Part shown: positions 8,082 through 15,663 of the stretch, one piece after another
How the letters are laid out: each line of letters begins with the position of its first letter
Numbering within the stretch: position 1 is the first letter of the stretch
Assembly (NCBI RefSeq): GCF_023337795.1
Contig: NZ_JALIRS010000003.1
Location: forward strand, 248,001 to 312,000
Direction: 5' to 3'
Length of the DNA: 64,000 bases
Source: Lysinibacillus sp. BPa_S21
GTDB taxonomy: Bacteria; Bacillota; Bacilli; Bacillales_A; Planococcaceae
The notes under the pieces: generated by a model
Seen by the model: only the letters and a program-made list of their open reading frames with translations
Told to the model about the DNA's origin: nothing
Databases searched by the model: none
Program-made: the position numbers and the translations under genes

Positions 8082-9531
8082 GATTTAAAAAGTAATCTCG
8101 AATACATTGTTGATCGGAAAAAGGGAATTTTTGATTTTTTATTTGCTGCGTCTGTTCATGCCCTTTTCCGGCAACAAGTACAATATCTCCTTTTTGTGCT
8201 TTTGCCAATGCTTGATGAATAGCAACTTTTCGATCTAGATAGATTTCATAATATTGCTGCTCAGTAAAACCAGCAATAATACTCTCGTTTATTAAAATCG
8301 GATCTTCATCACGTGGATTATCAGTCGTTAAAAAAATGATATCTGCATGCTTACTAGCCACCGCTCCCATTGCAAAACGCTTTGCCTTATCTCGATTTCC
8401 CCCACAGCTAAAAACAAGGTAAAGGGTTTTCGAGCGATCAAAAGTTTGCAAAACAGCCTGTAATGCCTCTGCAGTATGTGCGTAATCTACGTACACATCA
8501 ATCCCAAATGGATTGTCTATTTTCTCCAGTCTTCCTTCTGGTAGCCTTAACAACCACATATGCTCTGCTATCTCTTCAATGGAGAAGCCTAGGCGCCATA
8601 ATGTCATCAATGCTGCTACTGCATTTTGCACATGATATTTACCGATAAATGGTATTTCAACAATGTGTTCACTCGATGACGTTTGTAAACAAAGTACTGT
8701 TTTTCCAATTGATTCACTGACAATTTGGATATGTAAATCATTATGATTATCAAAGCCAAATGAGCAGGATTTTTTCTTATCATAAATACCGACGGAACGG
8801 CAAAAATTATCATCTCCATTTAGCACTAATTTTTTCGATAAATCTGCCAACCTTTTTTTGGCACGCTTATATGCCTCAAGCCCTCCGTGATCTTCTAAAT
8901 GGTCCTCCGATAAATTTAAAAAAACACCACAATCGATATCACAATGATCAAGTCTATGTTGCTGTAATCCCATTGATGAAGCTTCTAAAACAACATGTGT
9001 AACACCATTTCGTACACATTGCTTTAAAATTGGATGTAACTCTTTTGCCTGTAATGTAGTTAATTGCTCATACACTGTTTGTTGTTTCTGTTCATTGATA
9101 AAAAATCCTACAGTTCCGATAACTGCAACGTTTTTATGTAAGGCTCTTAATAATTGGCTCACAAAATGACTCACTGTTGTTTTACCATTTGTACCTGTAA
9201 TCGCAATGACCGTTAATGCTTCTGCGGGAAAGGCTGAAATCTTTGCACTCGCATATGATAAAAATAGGGATGTATTCGGAACCCAAACAAAAGGAATATT
9301 TTGATCAGTAATGGGTAATGAAATACTTTCCTCTGATACTATAGCGGCAGCACCCCGAGCTATTGCTTCTTTGACAAAACGACTTCCCGATGTTTTCTTA
9401 CCCTTACGTACAATAAAAATATCCCCTGGTTTTACTGCCTGAGCATAATCCTCGACGCCTGTAATAGTTGTGCGAATGGATCCTCCGGTTACACTACATG
9501 GCCAATCTTTTAATAGTTCAGCTAATTGCAA
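8056..9531 (-). CDS. MurE-like Mur ligase (probable UDP-MurNAc-tripeptide synthetase paralogue)
   Basis: ATP-dependent ligase of the MurC-F family. Seen: the P-loop ITGTNGKTTVSHF, SEDHLEDHGGLEAYKRAKK (with the carbamylated lysine of the family), the C-terminal ligase domain with DVYVDYAHT, the CGGNRDKAKR turn, TTDNPRDEDP and AGKGHE. The DNPR motif is the one found in MurE enzymes adding meso-diaminopimelate, whereas lysine-adding enzymes usually differ there. The usual EVSSH segment is EASSM and TTP is TTL, so it is a diverged paralogue. The TTG at 9531 is preferred: AAAGGAGG lies 8 bases upstream, whereas the ATG at 9561 precedes that site. It is isolated from any division/cell-wall cluster, next to ylbC. 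Role could be spore-cortex synthesis. Confidence 0.82.
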   Translation of the reverse strand: MQLAELLKDWPCSVTGGSIRTTITGVEDYAQAVKPGDIFIVRKGKKTSGSRFVKEAIARGAAAIVSEESISLPITDQNIPFVWVPNTSLFLSYASAKISAFPAEALTVIAITGTNGKTTVSHFVSQLLRALHKNVAVIGTVGFFINEQKQQTVYEQLTTLQAKELHPILKQCVRNGVTHVVLEASSMGLQQHRLDHCDIDCGVFLNLSEDHLEDHGGLEAYKRAKKRLADLSKKLVLNGDDNFCRSVGIYDKKKSCSFGFDNHNDLHIQIVSESIGKTVLCLQTSSSEHIVEIPFIGKYHVQNAVAALMTLWRLGFSIEEIAEHMWLLRLPEGRLEKIDNPFGIDVYVDYAHTAEALQAVLQTFDRSKTLYLVFSCGGNRDKAKRFAMGAVASKHADIIFLTTDNPRDEDPILINESIIAGFTEQQYYEIYLDRKVAIHQALAKAQKGDIVLVAGKGHEQTQQIKNQKFPFSDQQCIRDYFLNLMSEDGVE

Positions 9532-9635
9532 GCTCCATTCCTCCTTTCGGTTCTCTATCATATGACGGCGTATGTAACGGTGTGACGAAAAATATAGGCG
9601 GTCATTGCGCTTACCTTTTTTCGTTTAAAGACGAA

Positions 9636-9680
9636 AAGACTGAAGACAAACTTGATTTCGCCAAGTTTATCTTCAGTCTT
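9636..9680 (-). terminator. Rho-independent terminator of ylbC
   Basis: A very long stem: 11 bases (AAGACTGAAGA), one mismatch, then 7 more (AAACTTG), with a 7-base loop, about 43 bases after the ylbC stop. Confidence 0.85.
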
Positions 9681-9722
9681 AAATTTCTATATATCCCACA
9701 TTAACAAAGTCGTCCAATCACT

Positions 9723-10847
9723 TTATGGTGATGATTCATCAATATGTTCCATCGGTTCCTCGGAGTCTTTATTCTCTTTATCCAGCTCCGGAGAAGATGA
9801 TTCTAAAAATATTTGCGTATAATAGTTTAAAAATACCCCAGATCCCACTGTTGTATATCGATCATTTAACATGACATTTCGATGCTCAGGTGAATTCAGC
9901 CAGCCGTGCATGACTTCGATTGCATCAAAATAATCAGTTGCAAGATTTTCATTCGCTTCACTATATTCGATTCCATGTGTTCCTAACCTCTTTTTTAAAT
10001 CTCCATTTATTGGTGATTCATGACCAAGGAAATTTTGAACCTTCATATCTTCAGAATGCATTTTTGCAACTTCTTCTAACGATTGATCGATATTTAATGG
10101 AGCTAAATCATGTTGAACTCTTGTGATATTTATTAAATCATCAAGCTGTGCGGCATTTGCTTCATTAATTTCCTGCTGTAAAAAAGAAGATGGTGGTGTT
10201 GGTATAACTAGCTCACCTTGATAAGTCATTTCATAAGGTTGATGTAGAACAAGGGTTTTACTATTCGTAAAGCGTATTCCTTGTAGCTCTCCTGTTTCTC
10301 TATCTATATATAGTTGTGCAAAAAGCCCATCGAATTTTACAAGCAGTCGTGTCTGCATATCTTCTTCACTCATCGAGAAAACGAAAATATTTTTACCAAC
10401 ATTTGCAGTTACTTCATAATCAATGATGGTCATTCGGTATATATCGTCGCGCTTCTGACCAATCTTAAAAGGAGAAGCATCTAAGTCTTTACCAGCAATA
10501 TAAACTTGTGTCACAACATTATTGTCAACACCTACCATGAAAAATGTAGAAGCACTTGCATTATAAATCCACCAATCATATCCGAATGAGGAAGATTCCT
10601 TTCGTACTGGTTTACCATATCTCTCCAAGACTACCTTTGCTTCTTTACCTATTAATGTCGACATTCCGCTTTTTGGACGTGTCGTTGCCCCCATTTCAGG
10701 CTGCTTTAATTCAGTTTTGGGAATAATATTTGAATTGGCATTCGGGCCTTTAAGTGGCTCGTTTTCACGTGGGGCTGTATTAAAAAACATAAAGCCAATC
10801 AACGCAACTGCAGCACATGCCATAAAAATGCGAAATAAAGCTTTCAT
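9723..10847 (-). CDS. ylbC: CAP/SCP domain protein, membrane-anchored (YlbC-like)
   Basis: Extracytoplasmic protein of unknown activity. A hydrophobic segment (residues 5-23) acts as signal anchor, followed by a proline/lysine-rich linker. A CAP-associated N-terminal domain (about 60-200) precedes a CAP/SCP domain (about 225-345) with the family motifs MHSEDMKVQNFLGHESP, NEN and MHGWLNSPEHRNVMLND, including the paired histidines and glutamates of the CAP cavity. The tail is acidic. ATG 10847 follows an AAGGAGTC ribosome-binding site. B. subtilis ylbC lies between the cta and ylbF-ylbG-rsmD genes, the same relative position as here. Confidence 0.88.
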   Translation of the reverse strand: MKALFRIFMACAAVALIGFMFFNTAPRENEPLKGPNANSNIIPKTELKQPEMGATTRPKSGMSTLIGKEAKVVLERYGKPVRKESSSFGYDWWIYNASASTFFMVGVDNNVVTQVYIAGKDLDASPFKIGQKRDDIYRMTIIDYEVTANVGKNIFVFSMSEEDMQTRLLVKFDGLFAQLYIDRETGELQGIRFTNSKTLVLHQPYEMTYQGELVIPTPPSSFLQQEINEANAAQLDDLINITRVQHDLAPLNIDQSLEEVAKMHSEDMKVQNFLGHESPINGDLKKRLGTHGIEYSEANENLATDYFDAIEVMHGWLNSPEHRNVMLNDRYTTVGSGVFLNYYTQIFLESSSPELDKENKDSEEPMEHIDESSP

Positions 10848-10917
10848 ACATGACTCCTTCTTATCACATTATTCTATTTATTATATCAATTGTAATTGGG
10901 TTGACACAATGTTGTCA

Positions 10918-10946
10918 TTGCAACAATGTCGAATATGCTCTATTAT
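10918..10946 (+). promoter_or_regulatory. Promoter of the YugN-like gene
   Basis: -35 TTGCAA, 17-base spacer, -10 TATTAT, about 47 bases ahead of the start codon. The adjoining TGTTG...CAACA forms a small inverted repeat over the -35 region that may be an operator. Confidence 0.5.
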
Positions 10947-10992
10947 AAAAATGAGCGTATACTTTGTACGAGAACCTAAAGGAGGATTATAG

Positions 10993-11358
10993 ATGTATTT
11001 CGAAAATACTAACCTTGAAAATTTAACAGCTGATCAAGAACTTATTGTAAGCGTCATGAAAAAAAATGGTTTAGAATGTGATGGCGGCTGGGATTACGAG
11101 CGTATGACATTTGATAAGCGCTTCGATACTCGTGAAGGACGTTATTACCTACGTGTATTCTCATATGCAAAATCTGGTGATGTCGGTGCACACGATGCCA
11201 TCCTAACATTAATGAAACCAGTACTTGGTAAGTACTACTATCCACACGGTGTAGAGTATGGTGACGATGAAGTTTATCCAGCTCATCTTGTAAAAAAATG
11301 TGAAGAAATCTTAAAAAAGGTTAAACTTGACCTAGAAGCTTTTGAAATTCGTGCATAA
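10993..11358 (+). CDS. YugN-like family protein
   Basis: A 121-residue cytoplasmic protein of the YugN-like family, function unknown. Seen: an N-terminal helix-turn ending in GLECDGGWDYERMTFD, then YYLRVFSYAKSGDVG and a C-terminal YYYPHGVEYGDDEVYP block characteristic of the family, ending in a lysine-rich helix. ATG 10993 has a textbook AAAGGAGG site. It is a single-gene unit with promoter 10918-10946 and terminator 11474-11497. Confidence 0.85.
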   Translation: MYFENTNLENLTADQELIVSVMKKNGLECDGGWDYERMTFDKRFDTREGRYYLRVFSYAKSGDVGAHDAILTLMKPVLGKYYYPHGVEYGDDEVYPAHLVKKCEEILKKVKLDLEAFEIRA

Positions 11359-11473
11359 TTTTAGATAGTTATTTCACGTTGCATACATGTCGATTAAACA
11401 TCGAAATTATTTTATTTTTTTATTAGGATTCACAATAAATTGGCAACAGCATGCAGTGCAATAGCTATATCTG

Positions 11474-11497
11474 AAAAGACTGGTGGTCCAGTCTTTT
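11474..11497 (+). terminator. Rho-independent terminator of the YugN-like gene
   Basis: Stem AAAAGACTGG with its complement, a 4-base loop and a T-run, about 115 bases after the stop. Confidence 0.7.
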
Positions 11498-11565
11498 TTA
11501 TTTTGAGTAAAAATTTTATTTCTTCTCATACTAACTATATCTTTTACAGGATGTAGGTGAGATAA

Positions 11566-12630
11566 ATGTTACAATTTTTAAAACACCCCTTTTTTCGCCA
11601 TCCGATCATCGTTATAGCTACCGGAATTGCAATTCTCTGGTTTATATCCCTGTCATTACCCATACTACTTGCCTACGTAACTGCATTATTAGTGGAACCT
11701 GTCATCATACGAATGAGTAAACGGTTCCGAAAAAAACGCAAAATAATCGCATCCATTTTTTTCATGCTCTTTACAAGCATGACATTACTATTATGTATTC
11801 TCATTATATTTATAGGCTGGAAGCAATTTTCAACAATTATTATTCATATTCCTGAGTACCTCAATCAACTGTCAGCACTATGGATTCAAATACAATCCAA
11901 GCTTTCCAACTATACTTACCGTTTGCCCTTAGATCTTGTTATACAAATTCAAGATACGATAGCACGGGCCATATCTTCAATCGAGAAATATGCTCTTTCT
12001 TTAACAAATTTGAATGTTTGGTCATCTTTACTTACGTATATAACTTCTCGTTTGTTTGATATTTTTGTTTATTGGGTAGTATTATATATGTTTCTTTTAG
12101 AATTGCCGACTATTAATCGTAAAATGTTAGCGCCTATTCCGTTTCACCATCATCAAAAAATACTATTTATTGGACAGCGCGTAAAACTTGCTTTATTTGG
12201 TTTTTTGAAAGCACAATTTTTTGTTGGTATTTGCATTTTTGCGATAGCTTTTGCAACCTTTTATTTTCTTAAAGCCCCGTTCCCACTAATTTTATCACTC
12301 TTATTAGTCATTTTAGATTTCGTTCCTTTTTTAGATTCATTTATCGTGCTGATTCCTTGGGCAATCTACAAAGCCTTTACAGGTGAATATTTCTTTGCGG
12401 TCGTGCTAGTCGTACTTACGATCGCACAATTTTTAGTTCGGCGTATGATTGAGCCTAGAGTCATTGGAAATAAAGTTGGACTCTCCTCTTTAACAACGTT
12501 TATTGCCATGTTTATCGGTTTTAAAATGTTTGGATTTCTCGGTATTTTAATTGGTCCTTTACTCGTTGTTGTTGTCGTTTCCTTATTTAAGCAGACATCC
12601 ATAAAAAATCTCCCACCTTCTCAAAAATAA
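11566..12630 (+). CDS. AI-2E family membrane protein (YtvI-like)
   Basis: Integral membrane protein of 354 residues with roughly seven to eight hydrophobic segments: two close together at the N-terminus (about 12-42), one near 60-82, and a C-terminal set from about 165 to 345. This distribution and the motif FLDFVPFLDSFIVLIPW with a PRVIGNKVGLSSL loop are typical of the AI-2E transporter superfamily, to which the sporulation protein YtvI belongs. The substrate is unknown in most members. ATG 11566 has TAGGTGAG upstream. The stop codon sits inside the loop of a bidirectional terminator shared with the convergent gene at 12664. Confidence 0.85.
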   Translation: MLQFLKHPFFRHPIIVIATGIAILWFISLSLPILLAYVTALLVEPVIIRMSKRFRKKRKIIASIFFMLFTSMTLLLCILIIFIGWKQFSTIIIHIPEYLNQLSALWIQIQSKLSNYTYRLPLDLVIQIQDTIARAISSIEKYALSLTNLNVWSSLLTYITSRLFDIFVYWVVLYMFLLELPTINRKMLAPIPFHHHQKILFIGQRVKLALFGFLKAQFFVGICIFAIAFATFYFLKAPFPLILSLLLVILDFVPFLDSFIVLIPWAIYKAFTGEYFFAVVLVVLTIAQFLVRRMIEPRVIGNKVGLSSLTTFIAMFIGFKMFGFLGILIGPLLVVVVVSLFKQTSIKNLPPSQK

Positions 12631-12644
12631 GGAGGGAGATTTTT
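12604..12644. terminator. Bidirectional terminator
   Basis: An 11-base perfect stem (AAAAATCTCCC and complement) lies between the convergent genes ending at 12630 and 12664, with A/T tails on both sides. The stop codon of the plus-strand gene is in the loop. Confidence 0.85.
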
Positions 12645-12663
12645 AATTATTTACTGAAATAAC

Positions 12664-13125
12664 TTAAAACCCTAATATAGCTTTAATGACAGATGTTGTT
12701 TCACCTGGTTCAAACATTACATATAGTAGAATGTATACTAAAACTCCGGTAATAGCTACGAAGAACCAAATAATACTTGTAATTGGTCCAATGCGACGGT
12801 GAAGTTTGAGATTCGTTTTTAGACCTGAAATAATACTAACAATACCAAACACAGCGCCAGTTGTTGCAAGCGTAATATGGAAAATTAAGAAGAACGTATA
12901 ATATGGTTTTAAATCTTCTCCCCCACCAAACGCTGTGTTCCCAATAAAGATTGTACGCGAAGCATATATAATAAAGAAGATTAGTGCTGCAACTCCTGCA
13001 GCAAGCATTACTTTTTTATGTGCCTCTACTTTTCTTTTTATAATTAAGCCCCAACCAATAGCTACAAGTACAGCACTAATAACGATGAATGATGTACTTA
13101 TAGTAGGCAAAATTTGCAATTCCAT
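12664..13125 (-). CDS. DUF420 membrane protein (CtaM/YozB-like oxidase assembly factor)
   Basis: A 153-residue protein with about four transmembrane helices (near 9-28, 39-58, 80-100 and 118-142), DUF420 family. The Staphylococcus aureus homologue CtaM is required for aa3 oxidase function, and B. subtilis YozB is related. Conserved features include the YYTFFLIFHITLAT helix with a possible metal/heme-ligand His and the KLHRRIGPITS loop. It is 41 bases downstream of ctaG on the same strand, which supports a role in oxidase maturation. ATG 13125 follows AAGGGG. Confidence 0.85.
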   Translation of the reverse strand: MELQILPTISTSFIVISAVLVAIGWGLIIKRKVEAHKKVMLAAGVAALIFFIIYASRTIFIGNTAFGGGEDLKPYYTFFLIFHITLATTGAVFGIVSIISGLKTNLKLHRRIGPITSIIWFFVAITGVLVYILLYVMFEPGETTSVIKAILGF

Positions 13126-13166
13126 TCACAAAACCCCTTATACAAAATAAATTTCTTTTTTTACAA

Positions 13167-14090
13167 CTAATGTTGCTGTTGGCTTTCCCATTTCTTTTGA
13201 TGTTCTTTTAATGCATCTGCAGTAATTTTATCAGGATCCTTTTGTTCTGAACGATACCAATTAATGAAGATTGCTCCAAGTAATACACCAAAAATAAGCT
13301 CTTGTAAAATCTTCATCAAAACGCCGCCTAGTTGCTGATCGGCAACAGCCGTCATATTTGTAAAGAGCTCTGGTCCTGAAAGAGATAAACTAGATAATGT
13401 AGAAGCCGGTACACAAAGTTCCATTGCCTTCAGCCACGCATCACCATTTGTATATGTTTCATACATAGCATTTGGCGCAAAAATAATTAATGCACACGCA
13501 GGTGTAATTAATACCGCATTAGCAATGATATAGGCTAATTTATGCAAAGGTTTCATTTGCGCACGATTCGGCATATTTTGAATCAAAGGCCAGTACATTA
13601 AGACAGCAGAAACAAATAATACAAATGTATATGTACCATGCAAAGTTTCGTTTAATTTAATGTAGTCTAAAACTGCAGGTAAATGGTAGAAAGAAAATAA
13701 ACCAATAAATACAAATACCGAAACGACAGGGATTGTAAATGTTTTAAATAGAGTTTTAACTACTGGTGCTTCAATAGCAACCTTCCATACCCACCAAGGA
13801 ATTCCCTTAATAATGAAAATCGGTACAAGTAACAATAAAATAGCCATTTGCACCATATGCATCGTAAACATAATGTGCGCCATTAAATCTATTGGTGATC
13901 CTTTAATAATATAAATCGTTACCATTGCCAGTACAAAATAAATAGCCTCTTCTTTTTTTAAAGGCTCACTTACTTTAAAATCCTTGCGCCACTTTGTTGT
14001 GACTAAAAAATAGATGACTGTTATGAAAACAAGAACCCCTATTAAATACGGGCTCCATAAAGCTTGGAAACCAAATATACTAAGTGGCAT
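13167..14090 (-). CDS. ctaG: Cytochrome c oxidase assembly factor CtaG
   Basis: Multi-pass membrane protein needed for formation of active caa3 oxidase in B. subtilis, thought to act in copper centre assembly. The 307 residues contain about seven hydrophobic helices. Family features include HIMFTMHMVQMAILLLLVPIFIIKG with spaced His/Met residues, YHLPAVLDYIKLNETLHG and PHKLAYIIANAVLITPACALI-like segments, ending in a soluble charged tail. ATG 14090 has AAAGGAGTG. It is 600 bases downstream of ctaF, separated by a terminator and a repeat, so unlike B. subtilis it is probably not in one tight operon with ctaCDEF. Confidence 0.92.
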   Translation of the reverse strand: MPLSIFGFQALWSPYLIGVLVFITVIYFLVTTKWRKDFKVSEPLKKEEAIYFVLAMVTIYIIKGSPIDLMAHIMFTMHMVQMAILLLLVPIFIIKGIPWWVWKVAIEAPVVKTLFKTFTIPVVSVFVFIGLFSFYHLPAVLDYIKLNETLHGTYTFVLFVSAVLMYWPLIQNMPNRAQMKPLHKLAYIIANAVLITPACALIIFAPNAMYETYTNGDAWLKAMELCVPASTLSSLSLSGPELFTNMTAVADQQLGGVLMKILQELIFGVLLGAIFINWYRSEQKDPDKITADALKEHQKKWESQQQH

Positions 14091-14293
14091 ACAAAACGCA
14101 CTCCTTTAACTTCAGTACTCCCATTATAGAACGCTTACACTTATTCTGCAATGAACGAAAGGTGAACAAATTACTATCTATCTATAGTTTACCTTTCTTA
14201 CAGGATTATCATATTTATAGAAAAAATATTCGAAGTATAAAAACCCAACATGAATTATATTTTTTCTTATAAGCTCCTCACCAATAACGTGGG

Positions 14294-14425
14294 GGTTGAT
14301 TTCCGTTCCGACTGGGCGCTTTCCTGGGGGCGTCCGATGAGCCGCTTCACTCGCGTTGCTCGCTCCAGGGTCTCATCTGTGACGCTAATCCCCAAGGAGT
14401 CGCCCAGTCTCCACTCCAATCAACC
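14294..14425. repeat. Large imperfect palindromic repeat element
   Basis: Outer arms GGTTGATT and AATCAACC enclose inner complementary blocks around GACTGGGCG and CGCCCAGTC, with GGGG/CCCC nearby, so the whole 132 bases can fold into one long hairpin. Its sequence is more GC-rich than its surroundings. It is not coding. A partial copy of the left arm is at 56655 and a more distant relic near 27188. Confidence 0.75.
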
Positions 14426-14644
14426 TATTCACATAGTATGTATTTTCTACCTGTCACTATAATTTAAATGATAAAACGTATCTTTAGGAAAGGGTTTGTC
14501 TGTGAAAAAGTGAAGCGGCAGCGGTAATGTAGCGGAGGACTCTCGACCATAGAAAAAGCGAGAGCCTAGAACAGAAATCACTTTCACATGAATTATATTA
14601 GTTCTTACCTGCTCAACACTATATCGTGAATAGAACCCAAAAAG
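14426..14644. other. Gene-free interval downstream of ctaF
   Basis: No gene is visible. It holds a second structured patch: TGTGAAA...GTGA near 14500 pairs with TCACTTTCACA near 14580, enclosing a CTCTCG/CGAGAG hairpin. Function unknown. Confidence 0.35.
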
Positions 14645-14682
14645 AAAAGCACGTTCCTACATAAAGTAGGGAACGTGCTTTT
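14645..14682. terminator. Terminator of the ctaCDEF operon
   Basis: Stem AAAAGCACGTTCC with near-perfect complement GGGAACGTGCTTTT, just 9 bases beyond the ctaF stop, with tails suitable for either direction. Confidence 0.85.
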
Positions 14683-14690
14683 TTTGGTGA

Positions 14691-15035
14691 TTACCACCAA
14701 ATAATTGTTAAAAATGCTAAGAAGAATGTAAATGCGATTAGTATACCCATCCACATGAAGAAGCCAATTACACCACCGAAGTGTGTTTTTTTGTCTTCTA
14801 AGTGCATGAAAGCGTAAAGTTGAAGGACAACTTGAACACTAGCAAGCAATAAAATAAGCGGTAATACTAAGTATTTAGAAAAATCAGCAGCAACTACTGC
14901 GAATGCGATAAACGTAAAGAAAATCATAATCGCAAAGTTGATAACTTGTTTACGCATATGAACGGCATTATGATGACGATCATACTCGTATTGTGCCTGA
15001 GTCTTAGCAACTATAGGTGTATCGTGTGTAGACAT
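14691..15035 (-). CDS. ctaF: Cytochrome c oxidase subunit IVB
   Basis: Small subunit of the caa3-type oxidase. 114 residues with three transmembrane helices (about 28-47, 53-75, 86-110) after a short charged N-terminus, matching COX4_pro/CtaF. The motif YAFMHLEDKKTH between helices 2 and 3 is typical. It starts one base after the ctaE stop codon and is the last gene of ctaCDEF, ending at a strong terminator. Confidence 0.93.
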   Translation of the reverse strand: MSTHDTPIVAKTQAQYEYDRHHNAVHMRKQVINFAIMIFFTFIAFAVVAADFSKYLVLPLILLLASVQVVLQLYAFMHLEDKKTHFGGVIGFFMWMGILIAFTFFLAFLTIIWW

Positions 15036-15036
15036 A

Positions 15037-15663
15037 TTATCCGATCACTCCCATCAAGTATACTACTGTAAAGATGAATACCCAAACTACGTCGATAAAG
15101 TGCCAGTATAAAGCAGCCACGAAGAATTTAGGTGCATTGTATAGGTTAAGACCACGCTTAGCATTACGTAGCATTAACGTAGCAAACCACACAAGACCTA
15201 ATGTTACGTGGAAACCATGTGTACCAACTAATGAATAAAACGCAGTTGAGAACGCAGATTGGTCAAAAGTAAAGCCTTTGTGTACATAGTGGTAGAACTC
15301 ATAGATTTCAAGACCTAAGAATCCAAGACCTAAAAGTAATGTAATACCAAACCAAGTTTGCATAGCTTTAAAGTTAAAGTTACGCATATGGTAAATGGCA
15401 TAAACAGACGTTAGTGAAGATGTTAATAATAACATCGTCATAGCGAAAGCTAAAGGTAATTCAAATAAACTTTGTGTTGTGAACTCCATGCCAGCAGGCC
15501 CTTTGTTCTTAAGCGCTAGATAAGTAGCGAATAAACTTGCGAAAAGTACAACTTCACAGGCAAGGAAAATCCAGAAACCAACAACTTTATTTTTCCCTTC
15601 CATCGTCGCTTGTTCAGGATGATCTGGCCAAGTATGAGGAGTAAATTTAGTATTGAAATCCAT
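15037..15663 (-). CDS. ctaE: Cytochrome c oxidase subunit III
   Basis: Subunit III of the caa3 oxidase, cytoplasmic membrane. 208 residues with five helices; family motifs are KVVGFWIFLACEVVLFASLFATY, GTHGFHVTLGLVW and ALYWHFIDVVWVFIFTVVYLMG. The start codon overlaps the ctaD stop (TAATG), indicating translational coupling. Confidence 0.95.
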   Translation of the reverse strand: MDFNTKFTPHTWPDHPEQATMEGKNKVVGFWIFLACEVVLFASLFATYLALKNKGPAGMEFTTQSLFELPLAFAMTMLLLTSSLTSVYAIYHMRNFNFKAMQTWFGITLLLGLGFLGLEIYEFYHYVHKGFTFDQSAFSTAFYSLVGTHGFHVTLGLVWFATLMLRNAKRGLNLYNAPKFFVAALYWHFIDVVWVFIFTVVYLMGVIG

